From: CAZPBN01 sp964584935
Lineage (GTDB): Bacteria > Acidobacteriota > Aminicenantia > Aminicenantales > Aminicenantaceae
DNA length: 64,000 nucleotides
NCBI GenBank assembly: GCA_964584935.1
Contig: CAZPBN010000005.1
Coordinates: 72,700-136,699 of the forward strand
Direction: 5' to 3'
Positions 25,484 through 33,799 of the stretch are shown here, piece by piece. Both the position numbers and the translations under genes were made by a program. Each line of letters opens with the position of its first letter. The stretch's first letter is position 1. The notes beneath the pieces were generated by a model, which saw only the letters and a program-made list of their open reading frames with translations, had not been told where the DNA came from and did not search any database.

Positions 25484-27403
25484 TCAAGTGTCTGTAAACC
25501 GTGATACAATAGTCCTGTTTTGATGATTGCAGATGTCTTTTCCTTCAGGAGTATAAAGAAAATCAATTCTGTTTTTGTAGAATTCAGCGATTTTGCGCCG
25601 TACCATTTTTAGGGTTGAGTTGAGCATCTGGTTTTCTTCTGTGAAAGGCTCTCCCAGTATGGCAGTAGCAGAGGGAATCCACCTCTGAGGGAACATATTT
25701 TCGTGTTCCCCTCCGGTGGTGAAGGCATTGATTTGCTTCTGGATCAGCTTTAAAATCGCTTCCTGCCCTTGTTTTGTTTTACAGGAAAGATTTTGTTTGT
25801 TCAACCAGGTGAGCAATGCCTCTTTATTGGGCACAATTAAAGCTACCGTATAGGGACACTGGTTGTTGTAAAGCATCATTTGTTCGATAAACTCCGAGTT
25901 GTCTATGATGGCTTCCTCAATGCCTTCAGGACTGTATTTTTCAGCATCGTTACCTATAAGCAGGCTTTTTTTTCTTCCCAATACATATAGAAATCCATCG
26001 TTGTCGAGATATCCTAAATCTCCTGTGTAAAGCCAGCCGTCTTTTAAAACTTCTTTGGTGGCTTTTTCATTTTTCCAGTAGGCAGCCATCACATTTTCGC
26101 CTTTGACTGTTATTTCACCTGTCTTTCCTACAGGAAGGGGATTATCTTTGTCATCTCTGATTTCCAATTCCAGATTTTCCGCCACTTTGCCTGAAGAACC
26201 CAGTTTATGGATTTTTTTTGAATTTGATGAAATAACAGGGGCTGCTTCGGTGAGCCCATAACCCTGGTACATAGGGATCCCTATAGCGTAGAAAAATTTC
26301 TGTAATTCAATGTCTAACAGAGCTCCGCCTCCCACAAAAAATTCCAGCCTTCCGCCCAGGTTTTGACGGATTTTTTTATATATGAGTTTATCATAGAGCA
26401 AGAATTGAGGAATCTTTATCTTTTTTTTAAAGCCTTTGCCTTTGTTCCAGCCGTTTCCGTTAAAAGCATAAGAAGTTTTTAAAGCTTTTTGGAACAAAGA
26501 TTCCGCTTTGGATCCTTTTTTTCTTATGGCTGTCTCTATGTTTCTGCGAAAAGTTTTTGCAAGAGCGGGGACACTCAGCATGATAGTCGGCTTTATTTCT
26601 TTGATGTTTTTAGGGATGTTCCTCAGTGTTTCTAAAGCACTGTTGCCCTGTTCCACAGAAGCCAAACTGGCTCCATTTTTCATCATCGTATAAATACCGC
26701 ATGTGTGGGCAAAAGCGTGATCCCAGGGAAGAATAAGAAGGGTGACATACCACTCCGGACATTGAACCAGAGAATTGGATTGTTCGACATTGGCAGTGTA
26801 ATTTCTATGAGTCAGCAGGATCCCTTTGGGATCAGCCGTGGTTCCGGATGTGTAGCAAATATTCGCATAATCATTTTCTTTGATGTTCTGCCAGGTGGAT
26901 TCGAAATCAGCTCTGTTCAATTCTAAATATTCTCTGCCTTTCGATATGACTTCATTTTTATGAATTTCTTCTGGTTCCCATTTATCCATTTCATCAAGAA
27001 TGATGATTTGTTCAAGATCAGGAAGGTCATTTTTGATCTCTCTTATTTTCTCTGCTTGGGTTTCAGAAACGATAGCCATTTTACATTCTGAGTGTGCAAG
27101 CCTGAATTTAAGATCAGAGAGATCATTGATTTTTACTGAAACGGGAACGTTCACAGCTCCCGCAAAAAGGATTCCAAGCTCGCTCATAACCCAGTCATTT
27201 CTGCCTTCTGATATCAGAGCTGTCCGGTCTCCCTTTTTCAACCCCAGACTGACAAGTCCGGATGAAAAATCAAAAACTAATTTTTCCATTTCAGAATAGG
27301 TCGTGCTTTCATACTTAGCTCCCCTTTTCTCCCACATCAGGATATTACTGCCGAATTTTTGCACACTGTTTTTAAAAAGTCTTGGTAATGTTCGTTGTCT
27401 CAT
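25484..27403 (-). CDS. AMP-forming acyl-CoA synthetase (long-chain type)
   Basis: 639 residues. Adenylate-forming enzyme: P-loop-like YTSGTTADPKGILLTHRN, QGYGLTEAAPVIS (A5-like), YTGDLGYLDNDGFLYVLGRKKS (A7/A8). The C-terminal lid is longer than in short-chain synthetases and resembles the bacterial FAA1/long-chain branch. It activates fatty acids to acyl-CoA at the inner face of the membrane. An AGGAG lies about 18 nt before the ATG, further than ideal. Single-gene unit. Confidence 0.87.
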   Translation of the reverse strand: MRQRTLPRLFKNSVQKFGSNILMWEKRGAKYESTTYSEMEKLVFDFSSGLVSLGLKKGDRTALISEGRNDWVMSELGILFAGAVNVPVSVKINDLSDLKFRLAHSECKMAIVSETQAEKIREIKNDLPDLEQIIILDEMDKWEPEEIHKNEVISKGREYLELNRADFESTWQNIKENDYANICYTSGTTADPKGILLTHRNYTANVEQSNSLVQCPEWYVTLLILPWDHAFAHTCGIYTMMKNGASLASVEQGNSALETLRNIPKNIKEIKPTIMLSVPALAKTFRRNIETAIRKKGSKAESLFQKALKTSYAFNGNGWNKGKGFKKKIKIPQFLLYDKLIYKKIRQNLGGRLEFFVGGGALLDIELQKFFYAIGIPMYQGYGLTEAAPVISSNSKKIHKLGSSGKVAENLELEIRDDKDNPLPVGKTGEITVKGENVMAAYWKNEKATKEVLKDGWLYTGDLGYLDNDGFLYVLGRKKSLLIGNDAEKYSPEGIEEAIIDNSEFIEQMMLYNNQCPYTVALIVPNKEALLTWLNKQNLSCKTKQGQEAILKLIQKQINAFTTGGEHENMFPQRWIPSATAILGEPFTEENQMLNSTLKMVRRKIAEFYKNRIDFLYTPEGKDICNHQNRTIVSRFTDT

Positions 27404-27563
27404 TTTAAATAATAAAAAGCTCCTTTCCAGGTCTCTTTAAATGAATTTTCATTTTCAATCAATGTTTGTCTGTTCAAATCCTATATAAAAGTATTATAGG
27501 GACAAAAATTATCCAGTCAATAGAAAGGACTCCGGAAATGTAAGATTTCCTCTTGAATATCTA

Positions 27564-27980
27564 CTATTCCAGCTTTTTTTCATTCGAGTCTTTTGTAGAA
27601 ATTTCCTTAATGCACACGCATCCCGTTGTTGGATAAAGGATACACCCCAGGAGTGAAAGCAGAGTGGTCTTTCCTGAGCCAGAGAGTCCTATGATGAGCA
27701 AAAGCTCATTTTTTCGGAGAGCAAGATGGGTTTCTTGAAGGGCTATATTCTCCTGATTACTGCTTTGATACTTTTTTGAAGCGCCTTTCAATTCAGCCAA
27801 AATGGATGGATCTGCTCCGAAATGAGTGACCAAAGGATTGATATCGGAATCTTTGCCTTCCCAGTCCAAGTCCTGTCCATTGTGGTAGATGCCGGTTGGA
27901 GAATAGGAGGATAAAGATATATTTTTGATGCCTGGATTCTGAAGAAGTTCATGTTTCATAGAGGAGTAGGTGTTCTTCAA
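27564..27980 (-). pseudogene. Chimeric remnant: FtsX-type permease fragment joined to the start of an ABC ATPase
   Basis: 138 residues. Residues about 8-60 (GIKNISLSSYSPTGIYHNGQ, then DWEGKDSDINPLVTHFG) resemble the extracytoplasmic domain of MacB/FtsX-like ABC permeases. From about residue 63 the text becomes the N-terminus of the partner ATPase, with Walker A GLSGSGKTTLL and SLLGCILYPTTG, then stops before the Q-loop, signature and Walker B. There is no signal or membrane helix at the front. A deletion joining two genes of a former MacB-like cluster explains this best; a functional role is unlikely. Confidence 0.7.
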
Positions 27981-28051
27981 AATTTTAAAGTGAATATTAA
28001 TTATTTTTAGGATATAATTGTAAAATTAAAGAATAAGAAGGAGTGTATATT

Positions 28052-30205
28052 ATGAAATATCTAAAAAATCTATTGATTCTTATATTCATTCTCTGTTTCG
28101 TTCCTTTGTCTATGGCTGATGAAGGGATGTGGATGCCTCACCAAATGAAAGATCTCAATCTGAAAGCAAAAGGCCTTCAGATGAGTCCTGAAGACTTGTA
28201 TAAGAAAGACGGGACCGGCTTGATGAGCGCGGTTGTCTACTTGGGGGGAGGAACCGGCGAATTTGTCAGCCCGGCGGGACTTATCCTTACCAACCACCAT
28301 GTGGCTTTTGGTGCGCTTCAGAGAGCTTCAACCAAGGAGAATGACTATATTCAGGACGGCTTCACTGCCTGGACAAAGCAGGAGGAAATTCCGGCCAAAG
28401 GTTATATTGCCGATGTTCTCCTCGGTTATGAAGAAATCACTGGGAAAATCGTATCAAAAATCAAACCGGATATGAGTTACAGGGAAAAATATAAGGTCAT
28501 TGACAAAACCAAAAAGAAACTCATTGCTGAAGCGGAAAAAGCGGGAGATGATATCCGGGCAAGAGTTGCCTCAATGTACAGCGGGAATCAATACTATCTT
28601 TTCCGTTTTAAACGCCTAAAGGACATCCGGATTGTCTATGCTCCCCCGCGTGACTTAGGCAATTTCGGTGGAGATATCGATAACTGGATGTGGCCTAGAC
28701 ATACCTGCGATTTTAGTTTTTTGAGAGCTTACGTATCAAAAGATAACGAGGGAGTGGATTTCAATAAAAATAATGTTCCCTACAAACCAAAATCGATTCT
28801 AAAAATTTCCACAAAGGGCTTCGAAGAAGGAGATTTCTCTTTTGTCATGGGCTATCCGGGAAGAACATACCGGAATTACACACTGGCAGAGCTCAGTTTT
28901 GACTTAAAGAATATGAAAGAAAGGATGGAAATGTATAAGGATATCATTGCTTTCTTTGAACAAGCAGGAAAAGAGGATAGAGAAATCCAAATCAAATATG
29001 CCAGAATCATTAAAGGGCTCAATAATGGTTTGAAAAATTACAAGGGCAAGTTTGAAGGAATAGAGAAAATTAACTTGCTCGAGATAAAAAAAGAACAACA
29101 AAGAGACTTTATGGATTGGGTTGAGGAAAAACCAGAACGAAAGCCGAGATACGGGGATTCGCTTGAAAACATCTCCAATTTCATGGAAAAATATGCTGAA
29201 TTTGATAAGAAAAACAGTCTACTAGGCCGAATGGTCAGCTCCTATTTTGGATCTGCCATCCTTTCTCAGGCATACACCATATACCGCACCGTTGAGGAGA
29301 GGGAAAAGCCGGATATGGAAAGAGAATCGGCTTATCAGGAAAGAAATATCCCTCTTATAAAAATGCGGATTCAGCTTGCTGAACGGGGTTACGACTTGGA
29401 AACAGACCGCTCTTTTTTCAAGTATCAACTGAAAAAACTCTGGGAGTATCCTGAGGAGCAATTACCGAATGCCTTGAAAGAGCTCATTGCTAAAAAGTCT
29501 GAGAAGGCGATTGATGAATTTGTGGATAGTCTCTACGACAACACCATTCTTGCTGATCCGGAAAAGAGACTCGAACTTATAGATATGACCTGGGAAGACC
29601 TGATGGAAATCGGAGATCCTTTCATTGAATTGGCTTCGAAATTGGAAGAAGAGATGAAAGAACTCCGAGAAAAAGGAAAAGCTCTGGGACAAGAGAGATT
29701 AGAGCTCAAGAAGGTTTATCTAGCCGGATTGCTGGAGAAAGCGGAAGGACGTATCGCACCAGATGCCAACTCCACCATCCGTTTCACTTATGGATTTATT
29801 GAAGGATACAGTCCCAGGGATGCTGTGTATTACGAACCGCAGACAACTTTGAGAGGGGTGATTGAAAAGGACACTGGAGAGGTTCCATTCCGTGTTCCTG
29901 AAAAAATAAAGAGTCTTTATAAAGCCAAAGAATTTGGTCCCTATATTGATAAAAATCTTAATGATATTCCTGCCTGCTTTTTGAATACCACCAGTGTGAC
30001 CGGGGGCAACTCGGGTTCTCCAACTCTGAATGCCCGGGGAGAGCAGATAGGCATCATATTTGATATGACCTATGAAAGTGTGACGGCTGACTATTACGAA
30101 ATACCGGAACTTCAGAGGACCATTAGCGTTGATATCCGATATGTGCTTTTTGTTACAGAAAAGTTCTCTGGTGCGGATCACATTATTAAGGAATTGAATC
30201 TGTAA
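28052..30205 (+). CDS. S46 family dipeptidyl-peptidase (DPP7/DPP11 type)
   Basis: ATG at 28052 chosen: AGAAGGAG lies 10-16 nt upstream, and an in-frame GTG at 28043 would overlap it. 717 residues with a signal peptide (about 1-21, ending SMA). Trypsin-like fold with the His in GLILTNHHVAFG (82/83), the Asp region NWMWPRHTCDFS, and Ser654 in GGNSGSP; a helical domain lies between. The position that sets specificity (Arg673 in P. gingivalis DPP11 for acidic residues, Gly in DPP7) is Met672 here, 18 residues after the Ser as in DPP11, which predicts neither strict acidic nor DPP7-like preference. It releases dipeptides in the periplasm for amino-acid use. Confidence 0.92.
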   Translation: MKYLKNLLILIFILCFVPLSMADEGMWMPHQMKDLNLKAKGLQMSPEDLYKKDGTGLMSAVVYLGGGTGEFVSPAGLILTNHHVAFGALQRASTKENDYIQDGFTAWTKQEEIPAKGYIADVLLGYEEITGKIVSKIKPDMSYREKYKVIDKTKKKLIAEAEKAGDDIRARVASMYSGNQYYLFRFKRLKDIRIVYAPPRDLGNFGGDIDNWMWPRHTCDFSFLRAYVSKDNEGVDFNKNNVPYKPKSILKISTKGFEEGDFSFVMGYPGRTYRNYTLAELSFDLKNMKERMEMYKDIIAFFEQAGKEDREIQIKYARIIKGLNNGLKNYKGKFEGIEKINLLEIKKEQQRDFMDWVEEKPERKPRYGDSLENISNFMEKYAEFDKKNSLLGRMVSSYFGSAILSQAYTIYRTVEEREKPDMERESAYQERNIPLIKMRIQLAERGYDLETDRSFFKYQLKKLWEYPEEQLPNALKELIAKKSEKAIDEFVDSLYDNTILADPEKRLELIDMTWEDLMEIGDPFIELASKLEEEMKELREKGKALGQERLELKKVYLAGLLEKAEGRIAPDANSTIRFTYGFIEGYSPRDAVYYEPQTTLRGVIEKDTGEVPFRVPEKIKSLYKAKEFGPYIDKNLNDIPACFLNTTSVTGGNSGSPTLNARGEQIGIIFDMTYESVTADYYEIPELQRTISVDIRYVLFVTEKFSGADHIIKELNL

Positions 30206-30238
30206 CAAAATCCCATCGATATCAGAAATGATCACAAA

Positions 30239-30697
30239 GTGAATTTAGAAGAATACAAAAAGAAAAGAGATTTTAAAAAAACTCAAGAGCCGGACGGGAC
30301 TTTCCGTGATATAAAAAAGAAAGGCCTTGTCTATGTCATCCAGCGTCATGATGCCTCCCATCTTCATTATGATTTGCGTCTTGAAGAAGAAAGTGTGCTG
30401 AAAAGCTGGGCGATTCCGAAAGATCCTCCTTTAAAGCTGGGAATCAAAAGACTAGCAGTCCAGACAGAGGATCATCCTTTAGGTTACGAGGATTTTGAGG
30501 GAACGATTCCAGAAGGACAATATGGTGCAGGGGTGGTTGAGATATGGGATAAAGGCACTTATATTCTTCTTGAAAAGACGTCTTCGAAAAGGATTTTCGA
30601 TATATCAGGGAAAAAATTGCAAGGGAAATACTGTCTTATCAAACTCAAATCAAAAAATGCAGATGGTAAAAATTGGCTTTTCTTTAAAATGAAATAA
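30239..30697 (+). CDS. Stand-alone LigD-type 3'-phosphoesterase
   Basis: 152 residues, GTG start, 33 bp after the S46 gene. YVIQRHDASHLHYDLRLEEE holds the His, His and Asp of the phosphoesterase active site, with WAIPKDPP, and DHPLGYEDFEGTIPEGQYGAG as in the N-terminal PE domain of bacterial DNA ligase D (quoted here in part). The enzyme trims 3'-phosphate and ribonucleotide ends during repair. Ligase and primase domains are absent and no ku gene is in the window, so it may work alone or with distant partners. Confidence 0.88.
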   Translation: MNLEEYKKKRDFKKTQEPDGTFRDIKKKGLVYVIQRHDASHLHYDLRLEEESVLKSWAIPKDPPLKLGIKRLAVQTEDHPLGYEDFEGTIPEGQYGAGVVEIWDKGTYILLEKTSSKRIFDISGKKLQGKYCLIKLKSKNADGKNWLFFKMK

Positions 30698-30709
30698 TAT
30701 CCTAATGTA

Positions 30710-31003
30710 GAATATCCAGCTTGGCTGATTTATATTCAAGAAAATAAAGAAATTATAAAATCTCCTTCAGGGAAAGAAAATACTTAGATTCAATTTTTTT
30801 AGTAAAAAATTGAGTCTAAGCAGCAACTGCTTTTCCCACAAGCATGATGATCGAATGAGATCACGTTTAGAGCTATTGTTACGGTTTTTTCTCTTAGAAT
30901 CTATTTTTTACGCCAAAAATCCTTTCTAAGCAAAATACTCCAGGGAAATGAAAATTCTATATTGTTGAATTATAAAAAGATATCTCAGCCAAGCTGAACA
31001 TTC
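30710..31003. mobile_element. MITE-like element with 19-bp terminal inverted repeats
   Basis: Left end 30710-30728 reads GAATATCCAGCTTGGCTGA; the reverse complement of 30985-31003 reads GAATGTTCAGCTTGGCTGA, 17 of 19 identical. The 294-bp interior has no coding frame of note and contains a 17-bp-stem hairpin at 30783-30820 (loop TAGT, one G-T pair). No target-site duplication was clear. It fills the space between a plus- and a minus-strand gene, so the ends could instead be a paired transcription signal. Confidence 0.5.
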
Positions 31004-31014
31004 ATTAACGAACA

Positions 31015-31494
31015 TTAATACTCTTCCAGGTGATTGAATTCAGCGTCTTCCAACCAGGTTTCAGGCCTGGAAACAAAATTGATAATATTTTCCAGAAGGA
31101 AGTAGTGTCGTTTTTCTTCTTCAGCTATCTTTAAAAACAATTCTTTCTGAGCAGAATCTTTGACTTGGGCTGCTTTTTGTTCATAAAATTCCTGACTTTC
31201 CTTTTCAATTTCCTGTGCTTTTTTGTACAATTCCTTTTGGCCTATGTCTGGTTCAATTTCTTTTTCCTTCATTTCTGTGAAAATGTTTTTGCTTTTTTTT
31301 AAAACGTCTGTTTCCTGCATCGAAGGGCTTGAATTCTCAGACATGGATTTAAAAATGTTATAATGCTTGACTTCATCATCAGCCAGCATATTGAATATGC
31401 TTTTAAGACCAGTGTTGTTGATCTTTTCAGATAAATCACGGTAATACTTTTCTCCGTCTTTTTCCATTTTCATAGCATAATCAAAAATATTCAT
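31015..31494 (-). CDS. Rubrerythrin-like ferritin-fold protein
   Basis: 159 residues, GGAGGGG ribosome site. Four-helix bundle with two E-x6-Y/E-x2-H type segments: AMKMEKDGEKYYRDL, ADDEVKHYNIF, AQEIEKESQEFYE and AEEEKRHYFLLE, giving the Glu and His ligands of a di-iron site. No rubredoxin domain is fused. Probably a peroxide-reducing or iron-handling protein of anaerobes. Divergent from the Ni-SOD gene; a related protein lies at 32997. Confidence 0.82.
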   Translation of the reverse strand: MNIFDYAMKMEKDGEKYYRDLSEKINNTGLKSIFNMLADDEVKHYNIFKSMSENSSPSMQETDVLKKSKNIFTEMKEKEIEPDIGQKELYKKAQEIEKESQEFYEQKAAQVKDSAQKELFLKIAEEEKRHYFLLENIINFVSRPETWLEDAEFNHLEEY

Positions 31495-31869
31495 TTTGAG
31501 CTTCCCCTCCTATTAGTTTTAAATGATATAAAAAATAAACTCCCATCAAATACTATCAAAACTTGGTTTAATTAGCAAAAATATTTCGTAATACGTAGAT
31601 GTGAAATGATAATAAAATTTAAAAAATATATATCTTCTTTGTCATAAATTTATTATCAAGTCTGAAGTCTTACATCATTATATTACATTCAATTTCATCT
31701 TACGTCTTACGTCTGACTTCTTGCGATATCATCTTTACACAATATCTCAATGTTTGTTGCTTCTGATGTTAATAATATAAATTTAAAAATAAGGGGAGCT
31801 TCAACTTCAATATCCATTTACCCTGGGAGTTCATTATTATATAATAAACAGACAGTGAAGGAGGAGAAA
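31495..31869. promoter_or_regulatory. Divergent intergenic region with short direct and inverted repeats
   Basis: 375 bp, AT-rich. TCTTACG and TTACGTC-type units repeat at 31698-31724, and GTCTGAAGTC at 31660-31669 is opposed by a GACTTC at 31715-31720. These could be operator sites for the Ni-SOD or ferritin-like genes. No confident promoter. Confidence 0.3.
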
Positions 31870-32376
31870 ATGAAAAAAATATCTTTGATTGTTTTATGCC
31901 TAGTATTTCTTTTAAATTTTAAAGCACCTCTTTTTTCTCATTGTGAGATTCCCTGCGGAATATATAATGACGAGATGAGGTTTGAACTAATGATGGAGCA
32001 TATCAAAACCATTGAGAAATCGGTAAAACAGATCATACATCTTTCTGAGGAGAACTGGAAATTGGTCAAATCATCTGATTCTCCTGATCCAGTGAATAAC
32101 AATCAATTGGTGAGATGGATCACCAATAAGGAAAAGCATGCTGAGGAGATACAGCATATCGTCAGTCAATACTTTTTAACCCAACGAATAAAATTGAATG
32201 ATAAAAAGGAACCAGAAGCACAAAAAATATATATGGATCAGTTGTCCTTATGTCACAAAATATTAATATACGCAATGAAGACCAAACAGAGCCTGGATCT
32301 TTCCAATGTAAAGGAACTTAAGAAAAATGTTATAGAATTTAAAAAATTATATCTCGGCTCAAAGAAAGAAAAATAA
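31870..32376 (+). CDS. sodN: Sec-exported nickel superoxide dismutase
   Basis: ATG at 31870 has GAAGGAGGAG just upstream; upstream in-frame codons are rejected. 168 residues. Residues 1-23 form a Sec signal peptide (MKKISLIVLCLVFLLNF then KAPLFS), and the next residues are HCEIPCGIYND, the nickel hook of Ni-SOD (H-C-x-x-P-C-G-x-Y), so signal peptidase cleavage after Ser23 would itself create the required N-terminal His1, with Cys2 and Cys6 as ligands. The remaining 145 residues form the four-helix bundle; NKEKHAEEIQHIVSQYF aligns with the Streptomyces core. No SodX-type processing peptidase gene is adjacent. Removes superoxide in the periplasm. Confidence 0.9.
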   Translation: MKKISLIVLCLVFLLNFKAPLFSHCEIPCGIYNDEMRFELMMEHIKTIEKSVKQIIHLSEENWKLVKSSDSPDPVNNNQLVRWITNKEKHAEEIQHIVSQYFLTQRIKLNDKKEPEAQKIYMDQLSLCHKILIYAMKTKQSLDLSNVKELKKNVIEFKKLYLGSKKEK

Positions 32377-32388
32377 AGGATTGGATTG

Positions 32389-32946
32389 ATGGATGTGATT
32401 CAGGCGATAAAAAAAAGAAGAGCTTTTCGTTCTTTAAAGCCCGTTGAAATCAATAAAAAATTAGTGAATGATTTAGCAGAAAGTGCAAAACTTTCTCCGT
32501 CCTGCTTCAATAATCAGCCATGGCGGTTTGTTTTTGTGTTTGAACCGGGAATTTTGAAAAAAATGCACTCTGCTCTTTCCACTGGAAATGAATGGGCACA
32601 ATCGGCGTCAATGATGATTGCTGTTTTTAGTAAAAAAGAGGATGATTGTATGATCAGAGACAGGGAATACCATCAATTTGATTTAGGGATGAGCGTGGGG
32701 TTTCTCATTTTAAGAGCAATGGAACTCGGTCTCATAGCTCACCCTATTGCCGGATTCAGCCCCAAAAAAACCAGAGAAATCCTGGGTATTCCAAAGGAAT
32801 ATCAAGTTATAACCCTGGTTATGATTGGAAAGCACACAGAGGAAATCAATCCTGTCTTATCTGATGATCAGATCAAAGCTGAAAAGAAAAGGCCATTAAG
32901 AAAAAGGTTGAAGGAGTTTATCTATCTGAATGGTTTTAGGGAATAA
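32389..32946 (+). CDS. Nitroreductase-family FMN oxidoreductase
   Basis: 185 residues from the ATG at 32389 (AAAGGA upstream; a TTG three bases earlier is possible). MDVIQAIKKRRAFRSLKP and AKLSPSCFNNQPWRFVFV bind FMN phosphate; MSVGFLILRAMELGLIAHPI is the dimer helix. Small single-domain form common in anaerobes. Substrate may be a quinone, nitro compound or flavin. 12 bp after sodN and 50 bp before the ferritin-like gene, so probably one stress operon. Confidence 0.85.
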   Translation: MDVIQAIKKRRAFRSLKPVEINKKLVNDLAESAKLSPSCFNNQPWRFVFVFEPGILKKMHSALSTGNEWAQSASMMIAVFSKKEDDCMIRDREYHQFDLGMSVGFLILRAMELGLIAHPIAGFSPKKTREILGIPKEYQVITLVMIGKHTEEINPVLSDDQIKAEKKRPLRKRLKEFIYLNGFRE

Positions 32947-32996
32947 TATCGTATTTATTTGATTTATATGATTCGAAACTTCGGGAAGGAGGAATT

Positions 32997-33500
32997 ATGT
33001 CTGAGAATCAAATCCTTGAGATTTTAAAAGGAGCTATTCTTTTAGAGCACAAAGGGAAAGCTCTTTACGAATCTGTTATCCGTGCATCTCAAGTTCAAGA
33101 AGTAAAAGACCTTTTTAGTATGCTGGCAAGGGAAGAGGAAAAACACATCGAAGTCCTTAACAAACAGTATTCCCTTATTTATAAAGGGGAAGATTTTGAT
33201 GTATCTGATATAAGAGATTTGCATGGAGAAACATTAGAAGCCGTCTTATCCGATAAAATTAAAGAAAATATTTCCGGAGCAGGATATGAAGCAGCCGTTA
33301 TTTCAGCTGCTTTGGAGTTTGAAAAAAAATCTGTTGAGTATTATTCAGACCAAACGTCAAAAGCCCGGTCAGAAGATGCAAAAAAGCTTTTCGAATGGCT
33401 CACAGATTGGGAAAAAGACCATATGATGATGCTGGCTCGAATAGATGATGAACTAAAGGAGAAAATCTGGTTTGATAACAAGTTCTGGCCACTTGATTGA
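32997..33500 (+). CDS. Rubrerythrin/ferritin-like protein
   Basis: 167 residues, AAGGAGGAATT ribosome site. Two helix pairs with LLEHKGKALYESVIR, AREEEKHIEVLNK, ALEFEKKSVEYYSDQ and TDWEKDHMMMLARID carry Glu and His residues of a di-iron centre. Similar in layout to the 31015 protein but not close in sequence. Last gene of the sodN-nitroreductase run. Its last 40 bp are repeated with four mismatches at 35076-35115. Confidence 0.82.
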   Translation: MSENQILEILKGAILLEHKGKALYESVIRASQVQEVKDLFSMLAREEEKHIEVLNKQYSLIYKGEDFDVSDIRDLHGETLEAVLSDKIKENISGAGYEAAVISAALEFEKKSVEYYSDQTSKARSEDAKKLFEWLTDWEKDHMMMLARIDDELKEKIWFDNKFWPLD

Positions 33501-33799
33501 ATAGAATGAAAGTTCTTGCTCTTAACCTCTAATTCTATTATCATTTTTACTAAAATTATCTTCTCTTTTCTTTTTTACTGCGTTTTTCCTTGACAGGATT
33601 CTTTTATTTTCTCTAATATTGTTTATGGTGATGTTGAAAGGGAATGAAATGAGCGAAAATGAATCAAAACCACAGCAGACCAAAAAAGCAAATTCTTATA
33701 TTTGAATATTATTATTAATTTGCTTCTAATGTTGGATTTTTATGGATAAATTTGATATGCTTTTTCCGACATTTAAAAATTAATTATGAAGGAGGAATC

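Noticed and set aside
31698..31724. CRISPR-like tandem repeat
   Set aside because: Units are only about 7 bp, without spacers, and no cas genes are present.
33649..33705. Eighteen-residue frame starting MSENESKPQQ upstream of the G+C-rich barrel gene
   Set aside because: Too short, no clear ribosome site and no recognisable relation; at most the start of a lost gene.
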